From positions 6,501,501-6,565,500 of the forward strand of contig JAMPIT010000258.1 in the NCBI GenBank assembly GCA_026261815.1: 64,000 bases of DNA, given 5' to 3'. The notes below the pieces were generated by a model that was not told the DNA's origin, ran no database searches, and saw only the letters and a program-made list of their open reading frames with translations. Origin of the DNA: Monarcha castaneiventris obscurior. Lineage: Eukaryota; Chordata; Aves; Passeriformes; Monarchidae. This document shows, piece after piece, positions 1-12,970 of this stretch (position 1 is the stretch's first letter; each line of letters opens with the position of its first letter). The position numbers and the translations under genes were made by a program.

Positions 1-750
1 AAGAATGGTTACTCAGTGTCTTGACATGTTTGAATTACATGGAAAAAAAAATCTGAAAGAAATACCAGTTGGTACTACTAATTGTTAGGCTTTTATTTTA
101 ATTATTGTTTGGATATTGGTTCTACTTTGAGCTAGAGGGAAAAACCCTTCTGTTAGCAGAATAAAGCAAATGGGAAATGTGGCAGATTAAAAGGTGCATT
201 GCTAACAAGGTGTGGTAATTTGAAAATAGCACACCAGTGCTGCCCAGAAAGGGCCTTAATGTGCGTGTGTAGGAGACAACAGTACAGAAACACGTGATTT
301 CATATGATTTACATTCAATCTTCCATTCAAACGATAGTGAGACTAAAGCAGGAAAAAATACAGATTTCATGAGTTTCTTTATCTCTACAAGGAAACCTGG
401 TCAATGGTAAGAGCTACAAAAACTGTTGTGTAGTATCAGTTATATCATATAATATTCAAGAGATTAGAGAACAGAGAAAAATGATTCCTTGCTGAAGGGT
501 AAATAGACTTTTGATCTGCCAGAGAGTGCTTGAGCAGCTTTTTCGCCTTAGGAAATGACCCCTGATAGGTGAAATAATTTTTTTTTTAAACCCATTCCCA
601 CATGATGGACTGTGCCCCATGTATGATCTATTGTATTAGTGATTAAACTCATCAACATTCTGACACTTCTGGAAGAAGTAGGAGAATAGGACCTGGGAAT
701 TGAACTGGAATATTCACTTCAATAGCCTGCTAGGACCTACACAGCGAGGC

Positions 751-791
751 TGCTATTTATGAGTACTTGTTTAAGTTGCTATTTATGAGTA
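751..791. repeat. Short direct repeat, 15-bp unit
   Basis: The 15-mer TGCTATTTATGAGTA occurs at 751-765 and again at 777-791 with an 11-bp spacer. The two copies are identical. It is probably a small local duplication with no evident function. Confidence 0.8.
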
Positions 792-1954
792 TTTACCTTA
801 TGAATTCTCGTACAGGTAGTGATTTCTTTGCATGAAAGAAAAATCATGTGTAAAAGTTTGTTAATCCAGGGAAATTTGCATGCCCAAATCTCATTTGATT
901 TGAATGTAGATCATTGGTACATAGGCTTTTTTTAAGGTACTGGATAAATCAAGTGACACATTCTTTCTACAGGACTTTGAAAAATTGAAAAATATATTCA
1001 CTCATATGCAGGAACCAATTTGTTGCAATGAAGCTATAAATTGTAGTATCCTCTGCACAGGTAGTTTCTGGGTGAAAAAGAAGGTTTTTCTCACCCTTAT
1101 AGAGAAATTTGCCTTTTTCTTCCTGGCTTGATTGTGCTGCCCATACCACCACAGAGGATGCTGAGGCCACTGGGGGAAGTTTTACCAGAGGAAGTTGTTC
1201 AGTCAGAGGGCAGAGCACCAGTGGACTTTCTGATTTCGACAGTGAGCATAAACAGAAATGAACTCCTGACAGTAATTTGAGAGCGATGTTTAATGTCTCT
1301 GGTGATGGTATGAGGCTGGACTTACCAATGTTGTAATTGTTATTTGTTTCTGTGTTATTTTCCAAATGTTGTTAAAGGATAACTGGGGTAACTTGCCACG
1401 TCTGTGTTCTGCTGGAGGCTTCTGTGAAATACTTTCTTGGTGAAAGTTTGAAGTTCCTTATCTATTCTGCCATTGTCTAGAGTGCTGACTGTATCTGGGA
1501 CACTGCACAGATCTAAAAGTAAAACCTCAGAAAAGAGGAAGATTCAATGCTTCAGTGAGAGCCGCCTTTCTTAGCAAGGAGAGTAAGGGACAAATAGCCA
1601 AAAAGAGAAGTAGAAAAGAGAAGGCAGGCAAAATAGTCAGATATGAAACCTTTCAGTAGAAAAGTCTCAGACTGAGCTTTGAAGATGGTCAAAGAAGGGG
1701 CTTTGCTGAACATATGGAATTTCATAAACAGGGCCCTCAACTGAAAATTCCCTGCTCTCAGCTTTACCTTAACCAACTTAATTTCATTGTAGAAAATTAG
1801 CAAGATAGAAACAAGTCTGAAGAGATGACAGCAGTGGCTTGTGTCTGGTATTTGATACTGGGGTCCAGTGCTAAGATGAATGTCTGCCTGAGTTATCAGT
1901 CCCATAAGTTCAGACTTTCTGGAAGCAGCTTTATCTGGCTTTTTGGTATTTTAT

Positions 1955-1980
1955 CTATGTATGTATGTGTGTATATATGT
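1955..1980. repeat. Imperfect (TATG)n microsatellite
   Basis: A run of TATG and TGTG/TATA units covers about 26 bp. It is interrupted and short, so probably only mildly polymorphic. Confidence 0.75.
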
Positions 1981-4900
1981 CTATAGGTATGGATGCATGC
2001 TAGTTCACCAAAACATGCATCCAGCCAATGTGGTCATTGTGCTTTCCTTGGGGATGTGGATTTCCCCCTCCACCTCTCTGCACCATTTCATGCAGCAAGA
2101 TCCTTTGAGACTGAATTCACCTTGCTCGTGAAAGATTCTTCTTCTTGCTGCTCTTTGTGCTTGGAGAGAAGTCCACTGGACAGGTTTGATTTGGCCTACT
2201 TTCCACGACACTTAGTGTATGTTATGAATGACACATTCTCGTGCTTGTTTAAGCAAATTTGTGGTACAATATACCAGTGGGGGGAAAAATGGGGAAAATG
2301 ATCCACGTGCTGTACAATCCAAAGTGACCTCCCCCTCTATTTAAAATGCCTTTGATGTGGTTGATGGTAGTGTTTCGAAGACAGTAGTTGTTAGCAAATG
2401 GAAAGAAAAGCAACAGTGAATTAAAGATTTGAAGAGATAAAAATGGTAATTTATAGGTGAGAAAGACTGATTAGAGATGTTGTTACTTTTTAGTTAATGA
2501 AATGACCTATCTAGTCAAATTGGATAATTCCCGTAGTGAGATATTTTTTCTTTATTGTCAGTTTAGCAGAATCTCTCTCTTTCCTTAGTGAAAACGAAAT
2601 GGCAATTTTAACATTCTTAATTGGTTTGGTTCTTTTCCATGGTAGCAAGTGAACTGAAAAAATACTGCTTATGAACAGGTTATGAACTTCAGTCTAAAGC
2701 CTGCGCAATGTCGACATCAAATAAAAAGGTGGCTAATGAAACAGTCTTCAGTTTCTAATTTCACAGAGGACTGATGTTGCTTTAAGGTGTAGTTCCTACA
2801 TAGAATTCATGCAGTGAATGAACATTAGTAATGAGAAGCAGAGATAATTTGAGGTTGAATGGTGTGTCGCTACTCAGAGTGACACAATGCATAGCCAAAA
2901 CTATATTTAATACCAAATTCCATTGAAAGCAATAGTAAAAGTGTAGAAAAACGTTAAAATGACTTCTTTTAAATAATCTTTTTGTTCCCAGATAAATCTG
3001 CAGGTGAATTAAAGCTAAAGTATAGCACACTTGCAGTGATTCATAAGAAAGGTATGGATTTGAGGGGAACAGAAAATATTAACAGCAAGTTTTTAATATA
3101 GTGACTTTACCTGTGGTCAGAGAGGCGAATTAAGTAAATTTGCTGTAGGTGTCCAAGTAGATATTATTGACGAACAGATAAGTTTCTCTAAAATAAAAGC
3201 TAAGATTTTTGCAGCCCAGCTGTTCATCTTGTTACCAAGTACTGGTGTCTTTGGTCAGACTTCTGTGAGTTTTTCTTTCTGGCTGTTTTGACACGTAGCT
3301 CCTTTCTCTCTGATGTATTAAAAAATTCATAGCAGAAATGATCTCCTCCATCATCTGGAATACTTTGCTCCTGATGGGCTTTTCCTGTCTGCATGTGATA
3401 CTGAAGTTTAAACCTTTCATTTCTCTTGTCACACCTGCTATCTCTGCCTCTGTCCATTATTCCATTCTTTTAAATTCATATAATGGTCTCATAGCTTTGT
3501 ATTCCAATTTTCTTCCTTTTCCCCTCCCCACACTTCTTTTATTATACCCCTTTCAGTGGATTTCTCATCTCATCCAAGAATATGGCATTGCTAGCAACCA
3601 GGTTACTCCATATATTTCCTTTTCTTAGGAGTTTTACAAATTTAAACAAAGGATTAAAAAATTGCATTCAAATACAGGCATTGATTCTGGAAACTCAGAA
3701 GGGAAACATATTCTTTTTGGTGCACATATGTAATCTGATGTTCTCTGGGTCAAGATTTTTAAAAAATTAAAAAAAATTTTTTTTTCTTTCTCTGAATTTG
3801 ACATGCTTTTGTCACATAATGTCTCCTCCCAATGGTTTGTTCTCAAAACTACTCGATTCACTATAGCTGAGAGTTCTCCACAGCTCATTTTGTAGGGAGC
3901 TATATCGTGGATTCTGAAAAATGAATTGAGTTTCTGTAAACAGGAGGAATAAATGTGCATCTGTGCAGGTAGTCCTGCACTACTGCATTGTCATAAGCCA
4001 TTATGGCAATGTTGATCTGGTAAACTTGAGAGCAAGAGCTGTCATCAGGAGCTGCAGAAGATCAGACAGAGACCAAGTAGTCACCAGCCATCCATTGTCT
4101 GTAGTGCTGTGACAGACTGGCATATTTTGATTGTGGAAGGAAACTACACTTTTCTAACCTTCAGTGCACTTATCTAACCTCAGAGTGCAGGTAGGCCAGC
4201 TAAAAAGGCAGATTTTTTCTTCCCCAGTGGTAGTGTCAGCTGCATATTCCTGGCTCTGCCAGTCTCTCACAATAAGACTCAGCTATGCTGTTTCTTTATC
4301 CTTTTTGTTTTGATAAAAAAGGAATAGATTGATAGTACTGTTTATTTTGAAATGTGTTCCTTGCAGTACTAAAGAAGATTAATTCTGCCTTCTTGTTGCC
4401 TCAAATACTCATATAGCCATGGGAACTGAAAAGAAAATACCATTTGTATCAATCGGATTTTTTGTAAATGGATTTGTTTTTCTTGCTATGATTTGGCAGA
4501 GAGGTGTTGTCAAGATATCTGATTTATGTATTTTAGTAACCTAGGGAAGGCTCATCACTTCCCTAATTTAACCAGCTGAGAAAAAGTTGATCTGTTTGCT
4601 GAAGAGTAGGGGGTTATTTGTAGGTTGGTTGTTGTTGTTTTTCTTGTTTTATTTGTTTGTTTGGGTTTTTTTTGGCATGAATATCTGAAAGCACTGAAGC
4701 TTCTATAGGGACTGGGTGATAAACTGTTCTGCACAGTGTAGTATTAACAGACAAGAAAGGAACTCACACATCCTTTAAAATACAATTGTTCTTGCTCTTC
4801 ATTCCGAGTCTCTCTTGGCTGTACATATGAGTGAGGGCAGCTCAGGACCTTTCCTATAAAGGGGTTTTAACTGATGGATGTTAAAAATAACCCTTTTGTA

Positions 4901-7900
4901 GATATTGTGCTGAAATTCTTACAGGTCATTCTTTTCTTTTTAATCTTTTTTTTTTTAAAGCATGAGAAATCAGATTAAAATAGATTAAAATGTGTTAAAG
5001 GGTCTTTTTGTGTTGTCTGATACTACATCAGCCCCCACCTCAGATACAGAATCAAGAGTTGTGCTTGGTCTGCTGCAAATAATACAAGGCAAAACAGACT
5101 TGGAGCACAAAAAGTGTTCTCTTTTTGCCTGTTCAGTGTAACTCCTGACTTCAGGTACCTCTGTGGATCCTAGTAAATAATCCCAGTATTTTTTCATTGC
5201 TTAACTTGTCAGAAATGTAAAAGTATTCGAAAAGAAATATTTGAAAATGTACCTGTGTGTTTTTCATATCTGAGAGCTGCAGTTTTAAAAAGCCTTGGGG
5301 AAATCATGCAAATCTGCATAATATGTGTAAAAATGTCTTCTATCTCAGGGCCAAACTAAGACCCACAAAATAAATGACTTTCAGAGTCATGCTGTGACTG
5401 TCAAATAAAGTTTTTGGAAAGCCTTGATTACTACTTAGTTGTTTGGTTGGGGTTCTTTTAATGAAAAAGCACTAGCAAATAGAGTTCAGCATATCAAGAA
5501 TGGAGCACCTTGGGTTGCTCTAACCAAAAATATTTGCCCTGTCTCCTCAGTGTGTAATACTCTGGCATGTCTCTTTCTCCCTTCTTTTTCTTGTGTTCTT
5601 TTAGATTAGCTGTTCATTTGGGAAATGCTGTTTCTACTGGTGTTTGAACAGCAGCTAAAACACGGAGCCACAATCCTGTCTGTGGCATTGACGGATTAGT
5701 GTAACAGAAAATCTTACAAAGGTGGTAACAACGGCTGAGGGATTTCTCCTATGATAGCTGGTCTATATTCTTGCACACTTCCCTCTAATTTTGATTTACA
5801 GGGCCAAACTATTGCCTCATTCCAGTTTGATAGGTTTGGGGACACAGTGATGGGACCAGACCTGCAGCAGTGGTTGTGGTCTCGGGGCAGGGGACACCAG
5901 TGCTGTCCCCAGGCACCTTTTGCCTGCACTAAATTTGCTGCTGAAAGAATGAACCCACTATTGATCTGTATGGATCTTCTCTGCAGCCAGAGAGCTCTGC
6001 ATCCAGCACATGAATGTTTCTTGCAGCCTCCTCACCGTGGTAATGATTGGTGGTGAGGGGCAAAGAGAGAACAGTGTGAAGGATGCCTGAGCCTCAGAAG
6101 AACCCAACTGAATCAACATTAGTTTTCCTCCTGTTGTCTTGCCTGACCTGCAGGCCCATTATGGTAGTGACTGATGTCTGTGAACTTGGATTTTTAGCTA
6201 AGTCATGTTCAGTGTGAAGGATTAAGTCATGACCTTCACAGGTAGCAGGGCCTCTAGTTTACACTGCCTTTCTCCCCCTGGGTGTGTGGTGCTGTAATGT
6301 GCATTGTCAGGCATCTCAGTCAGGCAGGACTCACTTCAAAACATAATAAATCAGATTTATGATATTTGTATTGAATAATATTTTATAAAATGTTTTGTTT
6401 CTTATGATGCTTTTGGGGAAAAACCCCCACCAAATGCAAAACAAACCCCCAAATCTCAGTAACACACAGCACTTGGTCAAGAAAAATAATGACTGAAACT
6501 TAATGGGGAAAAAAGTGGTCAGTATGTGACCTTGTTGCCTTTGACATTTCTGTTGGAAACAGAGAGAATCTGTGAGCACTGTGTGGTCTATACAGAGAGA
6601 TGACAATTACCCTGACTTAAATAGGCATGGATGCTACTGTGAGGAGATTTGGTCAGTCATGTTCCGGACTATAGAAACTACTCTTTTTTTAATTTGCAAC
6701 TTTCTGTTTGAATATATATATTTTTTTGGCTTGGATGAGAAGAGGATTGCTATGAATATTTATAACAAATCACTCCTATCAGAGGACACATTAAGTCTTG
6801 CAGCATAACAAAACTGAATTACCATGAAATAAACTTTCTTAATTAAACCAATTAAATTTCTTCCCAGCATGTAATTTAGAAACTCTGATAAACCCTGGTT
6901 GAAAAGGTTTGTTCTAGCCTTAAGCTGGCCTAAGAAAGACTGAACATCTGGCCTGTATATGAAAGGCCTATTTAGGCCTTAGGCAGTGTGCAAAACATGA
7001 GCTGCTGTCCACGGCATTGAACACTCTGCGTGGCCCCAGGGCTTTGCTAAAGGACAGTGGTATCATTAGGGCACAATCACGTTTATGGAATATGCTGTAA
7101 CTCAGATAAGTGAGCCCTCAGACTCCTACCACAGTGCTTGTAGCTGAACGAGAACTATTTCTGCTTCTTCACAATTTGCTGTAATTCCACCAAAACAGAC
7201 GTGTTTTTTTTTTTTTTAAATTTAATTTATGCTTTCTAAATGTTGATTTTGGCAAGCAGCATGGGGTTTTATGAAAGAAGGAAAAGGAAAAAAAACCAGA
7301 GAAAGCAAAGACCTGCTAAGGGCTTTAGAATGGAAGTATCATCCCCTAGTTTACAATTTCTTGTTTGTTTAGAAGCAACTTTGTCAAGAGAGAGGAAACT
7401 TTGAGGTAAATGCAGGGACACTTGAAAAATATGCTGTCATCTGAGATTGAAACATAATGTGACAACCAGTATCCTGCTGCCTTAGGAAGAAGCTGAATGT
7501 CTTCAATGAGGAGATGCAGTGCCTCAAAAAAGAAATACTTGTACATGGAAAACACAGTGTTCACAATTTATTCTCAGAAGAGTCACATACATGTGCACAA
7601 AACCTTGTGGTAAGCGAGAGAAACAGCTCTTACAGCAGGCTGGAGTCTTGCTCATTAGGATGCAATAGTGCTGGGAAAAAAGTCTGTCAGCATGCCAGGA
7701 ACATTTCAGAGAAGAACTGCTACAATGGTCGGTTCTTCCCTAATCAGGAGATGGAAGGGGTGAATATCCTTCTCCCGGTAAATCCGTGATACATTTGATG
7801 AGGAAATAGTCTGGTTTCTATAAACTTACCTTATGCTGTTCTTAGAACCATGGTGGTATTGAAATGCAAAATGCCTGGCACTGCCAAGGCTGATGAATGA

Positions 7901-8719
7901 TTTACAAGTATCTTTCATTAATTTCCATTTCCCAGCTTACACTGAAAAATACTGTCTCTTTCACTGTTTCTCAGGATGGGAAAATCATCCTCTTGCTCAG
8001 AAACAAACACAGACGTTTTGAAGAAAATAAGAAATAAATCTTAACAACTCTACTGTTGTCTATTTCAGCTTGTTAAGTTTAGCAAATGCCTGAGACAAAA
8101 TACAGTTGCATAGTCCAAAACTATTCCTGATGTAACTTGACATGTCTTAATATAAAAAGATTTTGTATTTTACCAGTCTATCTTCCCCATGAAATCTTGT
8201 CAATGATTTCCTTCAGCAAAACCAAGGTCAGTTCTTTGTTGTGGCTTTTATTTTTTCCTTTTTCAAGAAAGGCTTGTCCTGCTTTGAAGCAAGCTGAAGT
8301 AAATACATCACAAACCATTCTGTAGTTTATGGATTTCTGTGCAGCTGTGTTTGAAAGCCTTGTACTCATTTATTACCGGTTGGGTCATAATGCTGTTTAA
8401 ACATTATGGAAGAGGTGGTTTCTCATGGAAAGAAAAAAATCTAACATGTGCTTTGTTTCACTGACTGAATTACTGCAGGCAACCTCATGGATCATAAAAT
8501 AATTGTATACTGTCCAATTAAGTAAGCTTTATTAACTATGGTGGCTTTTGGTTCCCACTTCTGATCCCTTTCTTTTTCCTTAAGACTGCTGTGAAACGCC
8601 TTTGATGGAGGAGCTAAGGTTCATGCAGACATCTTGAAACAGAGGCAGATACCTGAAATGACAGTAATCGTAATTTCTATGGAAGATTTCTTAAAGAGCA
8701 CAGGAAATAGATATTAAAA

Positions 8720-8728
8720 GGGGGGGGG
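8720..8728. repeat. G9 homopolymer
   Basis: Nine consecutive G residues, followed about 10 bp later by a second run of five G. Long G runs are rare in this AT-rich window and prone to sequencing-length error. Confidence 0.8.
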
Positions 8729-9299
8729 AATAGTAAAAGGGGGTTACATAGGTAATTCACAGATGCATAGGAGCATGGCCTAAGGCCCCAGTGCTCTGTG
8801 TCCATGTTGGATGCTCCTGACAATTCTCTCTAGCCCTTCTGCCCTCTACCTTGGGTGCATCTTTCCTTCCCCCTCTTCCCCATTTCTGGCTGCTGCTGAC
8901 TTCTGTGCCCATCATCAAGAAATGTGTCCTTAACCATTCTCTTGAAATTCTTTCACACATCTCATACCTTTATATAGCTCCAGTGCTGTCTCTCCTCCTA
9001 ATCTGTACAGAACTATTACGCAGGAAACAATTATTGTTTCAGTCATGTAACAATGGGGATTTCAGACAGAGAGAACGGGTGAATCCTCCCATATACCCAG
9101 TAACCCAAGTCCCACCACAGTGTATTTTGAGAAGGCCACAATACAATCAGGAATTGCTGTGAATTTCTCTTCTGCAGTTACATCCTAGCTCAGGGTTGAG
9201 TGCTGAGTGCTGGTGGGTTTTACCAAGTCTCAAGCAATGGTTTCTTGGCCAGATTGCCATATCCAGCCTTCTAGATCTTTCTGCTTAGTTCTTAAGTCT

Positions 9300-9620
9300 T
9301 CTCAACATCCCAGCTTCCCTTGGCACTTACTCTATGGTTTTCCCATCCCTACTTAGCAACTCTTTCTTCCTCAGTTCCCTCTTTTTCCTGTTTTTCTGTT
9401 TTATTTATTTTACCATTTTTAAATTTTGCCTGCTTTCTCTCTGGGTGATGTTGTCCAGTTGTATAATTTCACCTGCTGTCCTTACCCAACTGAGACACAG
9501 CTCTGTTTCTCTGCTCCTGCCTGTTCTGCATCCAATTCCATCTCCTTGTTTCTCTCTCTGACAATTGCTTCTGGGTATCATGCCATCAGCTTAGACTTAA
9601 TTGTGTGCCTTTCTTTCTCC
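9300..9620 (+). repeat. Pyrimidine-rich low-complexity tract
   Basis: The plus strand is dominated by C and T, with many CTTCC, TTTCT and CTCC words and few purine runs. It reads as low-complexity sequence and contains overlapping open frames that are a by-product of the composition (few TAA/TAG/TGA words). No coding signal was recognised. Confidence 0.5.
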
Positions 9621-10879
9621 ATCTTCTCCTTGCACGTCATTGTCGACAATGACAATATTGGCACCATCACGGTGACTTACAACCTGAGGCAGGTTGTTTT
9701 TTTAGATTGTTTTCTTCCTTGCTGCAGTAGACAAGTCCTGTATGGAAACATTTACAATTAACAATCGAATACATGAAACTATATGAAAAGGGGAGTGAAC
9801 TGATGTGGCATAGCAGAGGATAATGCTGTCATGCCACTTAAATTCAGGAGATTATGCATGTGGCAGCTGGGCTCAAAGAGAGAATTGAAAATGTGTTAAT
9901 ATGAGGACTTTAGACCCTCACATTATTTAATTTAAGACTTGGGGAAGATGAAATCAAGTGGTTTGATGTTGCACACAATGTTGTTCTAAATTAAGCAACA
10001 TGTAGTAATAGAAGAACAGGTATGAATTTGATTCCAGTAGTTCTTGTCCTTGCTAATTAATTCTGAGCATTACATTAGAAGGGTTAGGGTGTTGTTTTGT
10101 TTGGTTTTTTTGGACTTCATCATCTTTTTATGAACACAAACTAATTTCAAATAACTTAAGTTCTAAACTGTACCTCTGAACACACTACCTCAGCCTCAAC
10201 GAGCTGGGCGTGTGTTGATAACAAGAGCTGAATTTGTCTTGACATCTTGTTTGGAATATTTCTAATCAAATATTAACATTAGCACTACTACATGTCTCTG
10301 TTATTTCCTTTATCTTTTCACTTAGTCCCACAAGCCTTCTCTAGATAAGAATAACACTAATGCATTACTTAAGAGGGTTTTTTCATTTTTTTTTCCTGGA
10401 AAGCTTTAATATAGAGCCCAGTCTGAACATACTCCTGCAGAAGAAGCATCCTAAAAACGCTCCCAAATGAGATAGGCCCCAAGGAGGCTGACTTCACTGG
10501 CTTACGTATTTTTGTGTCACCAGTGATACAGGAAGGACTAAGCACTGACAAATAACTCTAGCATATACAGCTAAATCACTGTTTTATTGGGATTATGTGA
10601 CAAAATTGAAAGTAAAACAGAATGTTTGATGTTGCCATAAATCTTTAATGAATGTTCCATGTTTTTGTGATGTGTCAGACTGTCAAATGCAGGCCTTCTT
10701 TCCTTATACTAATAAGGAAGCAGAAATGAATCTTGCATTTTAACTGTGGGCAAAAAATGAAAAAAACCCCAGAGTTAAATTTCCCTTTCATGGGTAGGGA
10801 GGGGGCTTGGAATGGCAAAGGTATGGATGGAGGCTGTGAAGGTAATAAGGCTGCAGAGCTGACTGGGAGCCTGTGGCTG

Positions 10880-11210
10880 TAGCCTGAGCCCAAGGTGTGT
10901 GTGCTGAGCAGCACGGGGCTGCCTGGGAGGCTGCGTGCCTTTACCGCTGCCCTCGCCTCCACTGGGAAGTTCGTGTGCGAGATAGGAGAGCAAAGCATTT
11001 CTTGTGTCCTCAGATTCTCCCTTCGTCCTCATTTGAATCGATGTAGTAGTTAATTATTTACTGTTTGCCTGCCTGCGTTCGGAGCGCGCAGCCCCGAGTC
11101 TGTTTTCCGTACGGTGCCGCGGCGGCCCCACGCCCGATCCCATTTTCTGCCTCCTGCAGGAGCAGTGGTCGGGGCTCTGTGGCATCCTGGAGGCTGAGCT
11201 GATAAATCCG
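10880..11210. promoter_or_regulatory. Isolated CpG-dense patch (orphan CpG island-like)
   Basis: CpG dinucleotides are scarce across the window, but 12 lie within about 60 bp at 11076-11136, with further CpGs at 10941-11040 and 11170-11210. The flanks are also GC-rich. In vertebrates such clusters usually mark unmethylated promoters or enhancers, because methylated CpG decays. No gene was recognised beside it. Alternatives are a distal enhancer, a lncRNA or alternative promoter, or a recently inserted GC-rich sequence. A CR1 3' stub lies about 200 bp downstream. Confidence 0.45.
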
Positions 11211-11394
11211 ACCTGATGCTGATGGCTGTGCTGCAATACAGCCTGGAACACGAGCCAGGAGCCCACGGCCTGGCATGGACCATGTAATTTATGGCTGAAA
11301 TGTTGCAGATATTTATGCTGACAAGGGAAATACTCAAAGTTTCCTGTTAATGTGCTGGCCCACTCCTTTGGTCTACTAATTCTGGATGCATTTT

Positions 11395-11461
11395 TGGCCT
11401 GTTGGGAGTTGAACTCCATGATCCTTATGGGTCCCTTCCAATCTGAGGTATTCTGTGATCT
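11395..11461 (+). mobile_element. CR1 LINE 3'-end fragment
   Basis: The stretch reads as a decayed CR1 tail: the TTGGGAGTTGAACTCCATG-like segment is followed by ATCCTTATGGGTCCCTTCCA and a terminal ATTCTGTGAT. This is the characteristic avian CR1 3' UTR order on the plus strand. Only the last ~65 bp remain, typical of heavily 5'-truncated CR1 copies. The 5' boundary is approximate. Confidence 0.85.
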
Positions 11462-12145
11462 TTCTCCTTTCCCATTTCTGCCATCTATCCTGTCACTCAC
11501 AGCTGCCAAGGCTCTTTTGCCTCTGCTGCCCCGTTTATTTTAAGAGTGAGAGTAACCAGATGAGTGCAAGACTTTGCCTGGACATAAAATAGGTTCTCCA
11601 ATTAGGACTGGTGTCTTTCTAAAAGTGATGAGATCGTCCAACCTCATGACCAGGTGTGACTCAGGAGACACTAAGTGGAATCCTCTGACCCACATTATGT
11701 AGGAAACTGGTCTGGGGAATGGATATGGTCCTTGGATCCTCTGAAAACGTGTCAGTCTTCTCCTCAGATGCAATAATTTTTGTTCTCTGTATCTGTTTTT
11801 AGAAGCTGTGTATTTCTCTTGCCTTGCATTTTTCCAATTAATTAATTAATGCATTAATCTCAAACAGCCTCTGTAAAAATATTGATTTGAAACATCTTTC
11901 CAATATAGACTGTAATTATTATTTTAAAAAAATGATAATACAGAAGATGTGTTCTTGCATTGTTCTAGCAACATGCAGAAGGAGTGGATAGAATTGATAA
12001 GACAGTGGTTTTCACTAGATATTATTTTATTCTTTCAACAGTGCCTGGTAATATATAACTTTTAAAAAATGAAAATTTTACATGATTTTAACCTTTTAAA
12101 GACACTGTTCTAAGAATGACTATGTCACAATTGATGGAGCAAAGC

Positions 12146-12180
12146 AGGCTGTCAAATATAATACAAATATTTGACAGCCT
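12146..12180. repeat. Perfect inverted repeat, 14-bp arms
   Basis: AGGCTGTCAAATAT at 12146-12159 is the exact reverse complement of 12167-12180, with a 7-nt loop. Outside the arms the pairing continues weakly with mismatches for another ~6 bp. It could form a stable hairpin in RNA or a small cruciform. No TSD was evident, so a MITE origin is not supported. Confidence 0.85.
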
Positions 12181-12316
12181 TTTCTGCAGTAAATTTTGTT
12201 TTTTTATTAAACCAAGATAAAGAATACTCCGTGTAAGGCTTGGTTGTGCAGGCACCTTAATCTCCTTTTCCTTTAAATTGCATATTACTAATAAGTCCCA
12301 AATTTTTTATTGGTAG

Positions 12317-12348
12317 TTTTTTTTTCTTTTCTTTTTTTTTTTTTTTTT
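12317..12348 (+). repeat. T-rich tract
   Basis: About 32 nt of nearly pure T, interrupted by two C residues and ending in a run of 18 T. Seen from the minus strand it would be a poly(A) tail, but the adjacent sequence resembles no retrogene or retroelement I recognise. Confidence 0.85.
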
Positions 12349-12366
12349 GCTTGTATTTGCCTACGC

Positions 12367-12390
12367 TTATGAATCCTAATGGATTCATAA
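12367..12390. repeat. Perfect inverted repeat, 10-bp arms, 4-nt loop
   Basis: TTATGAATCC at 12367-12376 is exactly complementary to GGATTCATAA at 12381-12390 across the loop TAAT. It lies 19 bp downstream of the T tract. The palindrome could equally be a dimeric protein-binding site. Confidence 0.85.
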
Positions 12391-12809
12391 AACACAAATC
12401 CTCATTGCAGTTTAACCATCAGTCATGTGTACAAAAATCCTTTAATTTTACCCTGCCTAGATGCTAAAATAAGGAGGAAATTACATATTTAAAAACAAAA
12501 CAAGCCAACAGGATTCAAAATTGCATCAGCCTCCATTTGTTTATATGAGCATGAAAGAGAAGAGGGGGAGACTTATCCTTTGGGACTGTAAATGGCACCT
12601 CCTGCTGCGGTATTAAATTTACCATTTGCAACCTCCTGTGCTTCTCTGAGGGTGGAGGGTGGTGCCTGACTTCTTGGCGCCAGCGAGTCAGCAAAGGTGT
12701 CTGAGAGCTGCAGACACGAGATGGGGGCTGCTTACTTAACCTTGCTCCAGCCCAACCCCACTGGGGACAGCCAGCTGATCCCCCAACCCCACCCAGGAGA
12801 GCCAGGAGG

Positions 12810-12970
12810 CTCCACAAGCAGTTTATGGCTTTAATAATTTACATATCCTCAGTTAATCTCCCTTACCAGCAGCCAATTAGTTGGGGAATATTCATACTGC
12901 TTTGAGATATATATATATATGTTTTTATATACTGATCAATTAGTGGGGAAGTAATGAGGTCATAGGATAG
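12810..12970. promoter_or_regulatory. Putative conserved non-coding element
   Basis: An AT-rich but complex stretch containing TTTATGG, TTAATAATTTACAT, CAATTAGTTGG and GATCAATTAG words, with several homeodomain-type TAAT/ATTA cores. It includes an (AT)7 run at 12907-12920. The call is based on texture only; no alignment was available. Confidence 0.35.
12907..12920. repeat. (AT)7 microsatellite
   Basis: Seven uninterrupted AT units. Short, inside an AT-rich stretch that otherwise looks complex. Confidence 0.85.

Larger units (their letters stand above)
1..10860. other. Non-coding DNA, no gene recognised
   Basis: This AT-rich, CpG-poor stretch carries only short open frames on both strands, none resembling a known protein and none bounded by convincing splice sites. 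It holds small simple repeats (listed separately) and plus-strand pyrimidine-rich tracts near 3430-3560, 8820-8900 and 9300-9620. No CR1, LTR or DNA-transposon remnant was recognised. It could be intergenic or intronic; the sequence does not decide. Confidence 0.7.

Noticed and set aside
967..1365. 132-codon open frame on the minus strand
   Set aside because: No recognisable domain and no exon-like boundaries; length is compatible with chance in 64 kb scanned in six frames with non-ATG starts allowed.
5970..6060. Words such as GAGCTCTGCATCCAGCACA resembling internal CR1 sequence
   Set aside because: Only one short similarity, with no adjoining CR1 blocks in the right order.
11054..11509. Longest open frame, 151 codons on the minus strand
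   Set aside because: Part of it is the reverse reading of a CR1 3' end and part lies across the CpG-rich patch, where stops are scarce. No protein family is recognisable.
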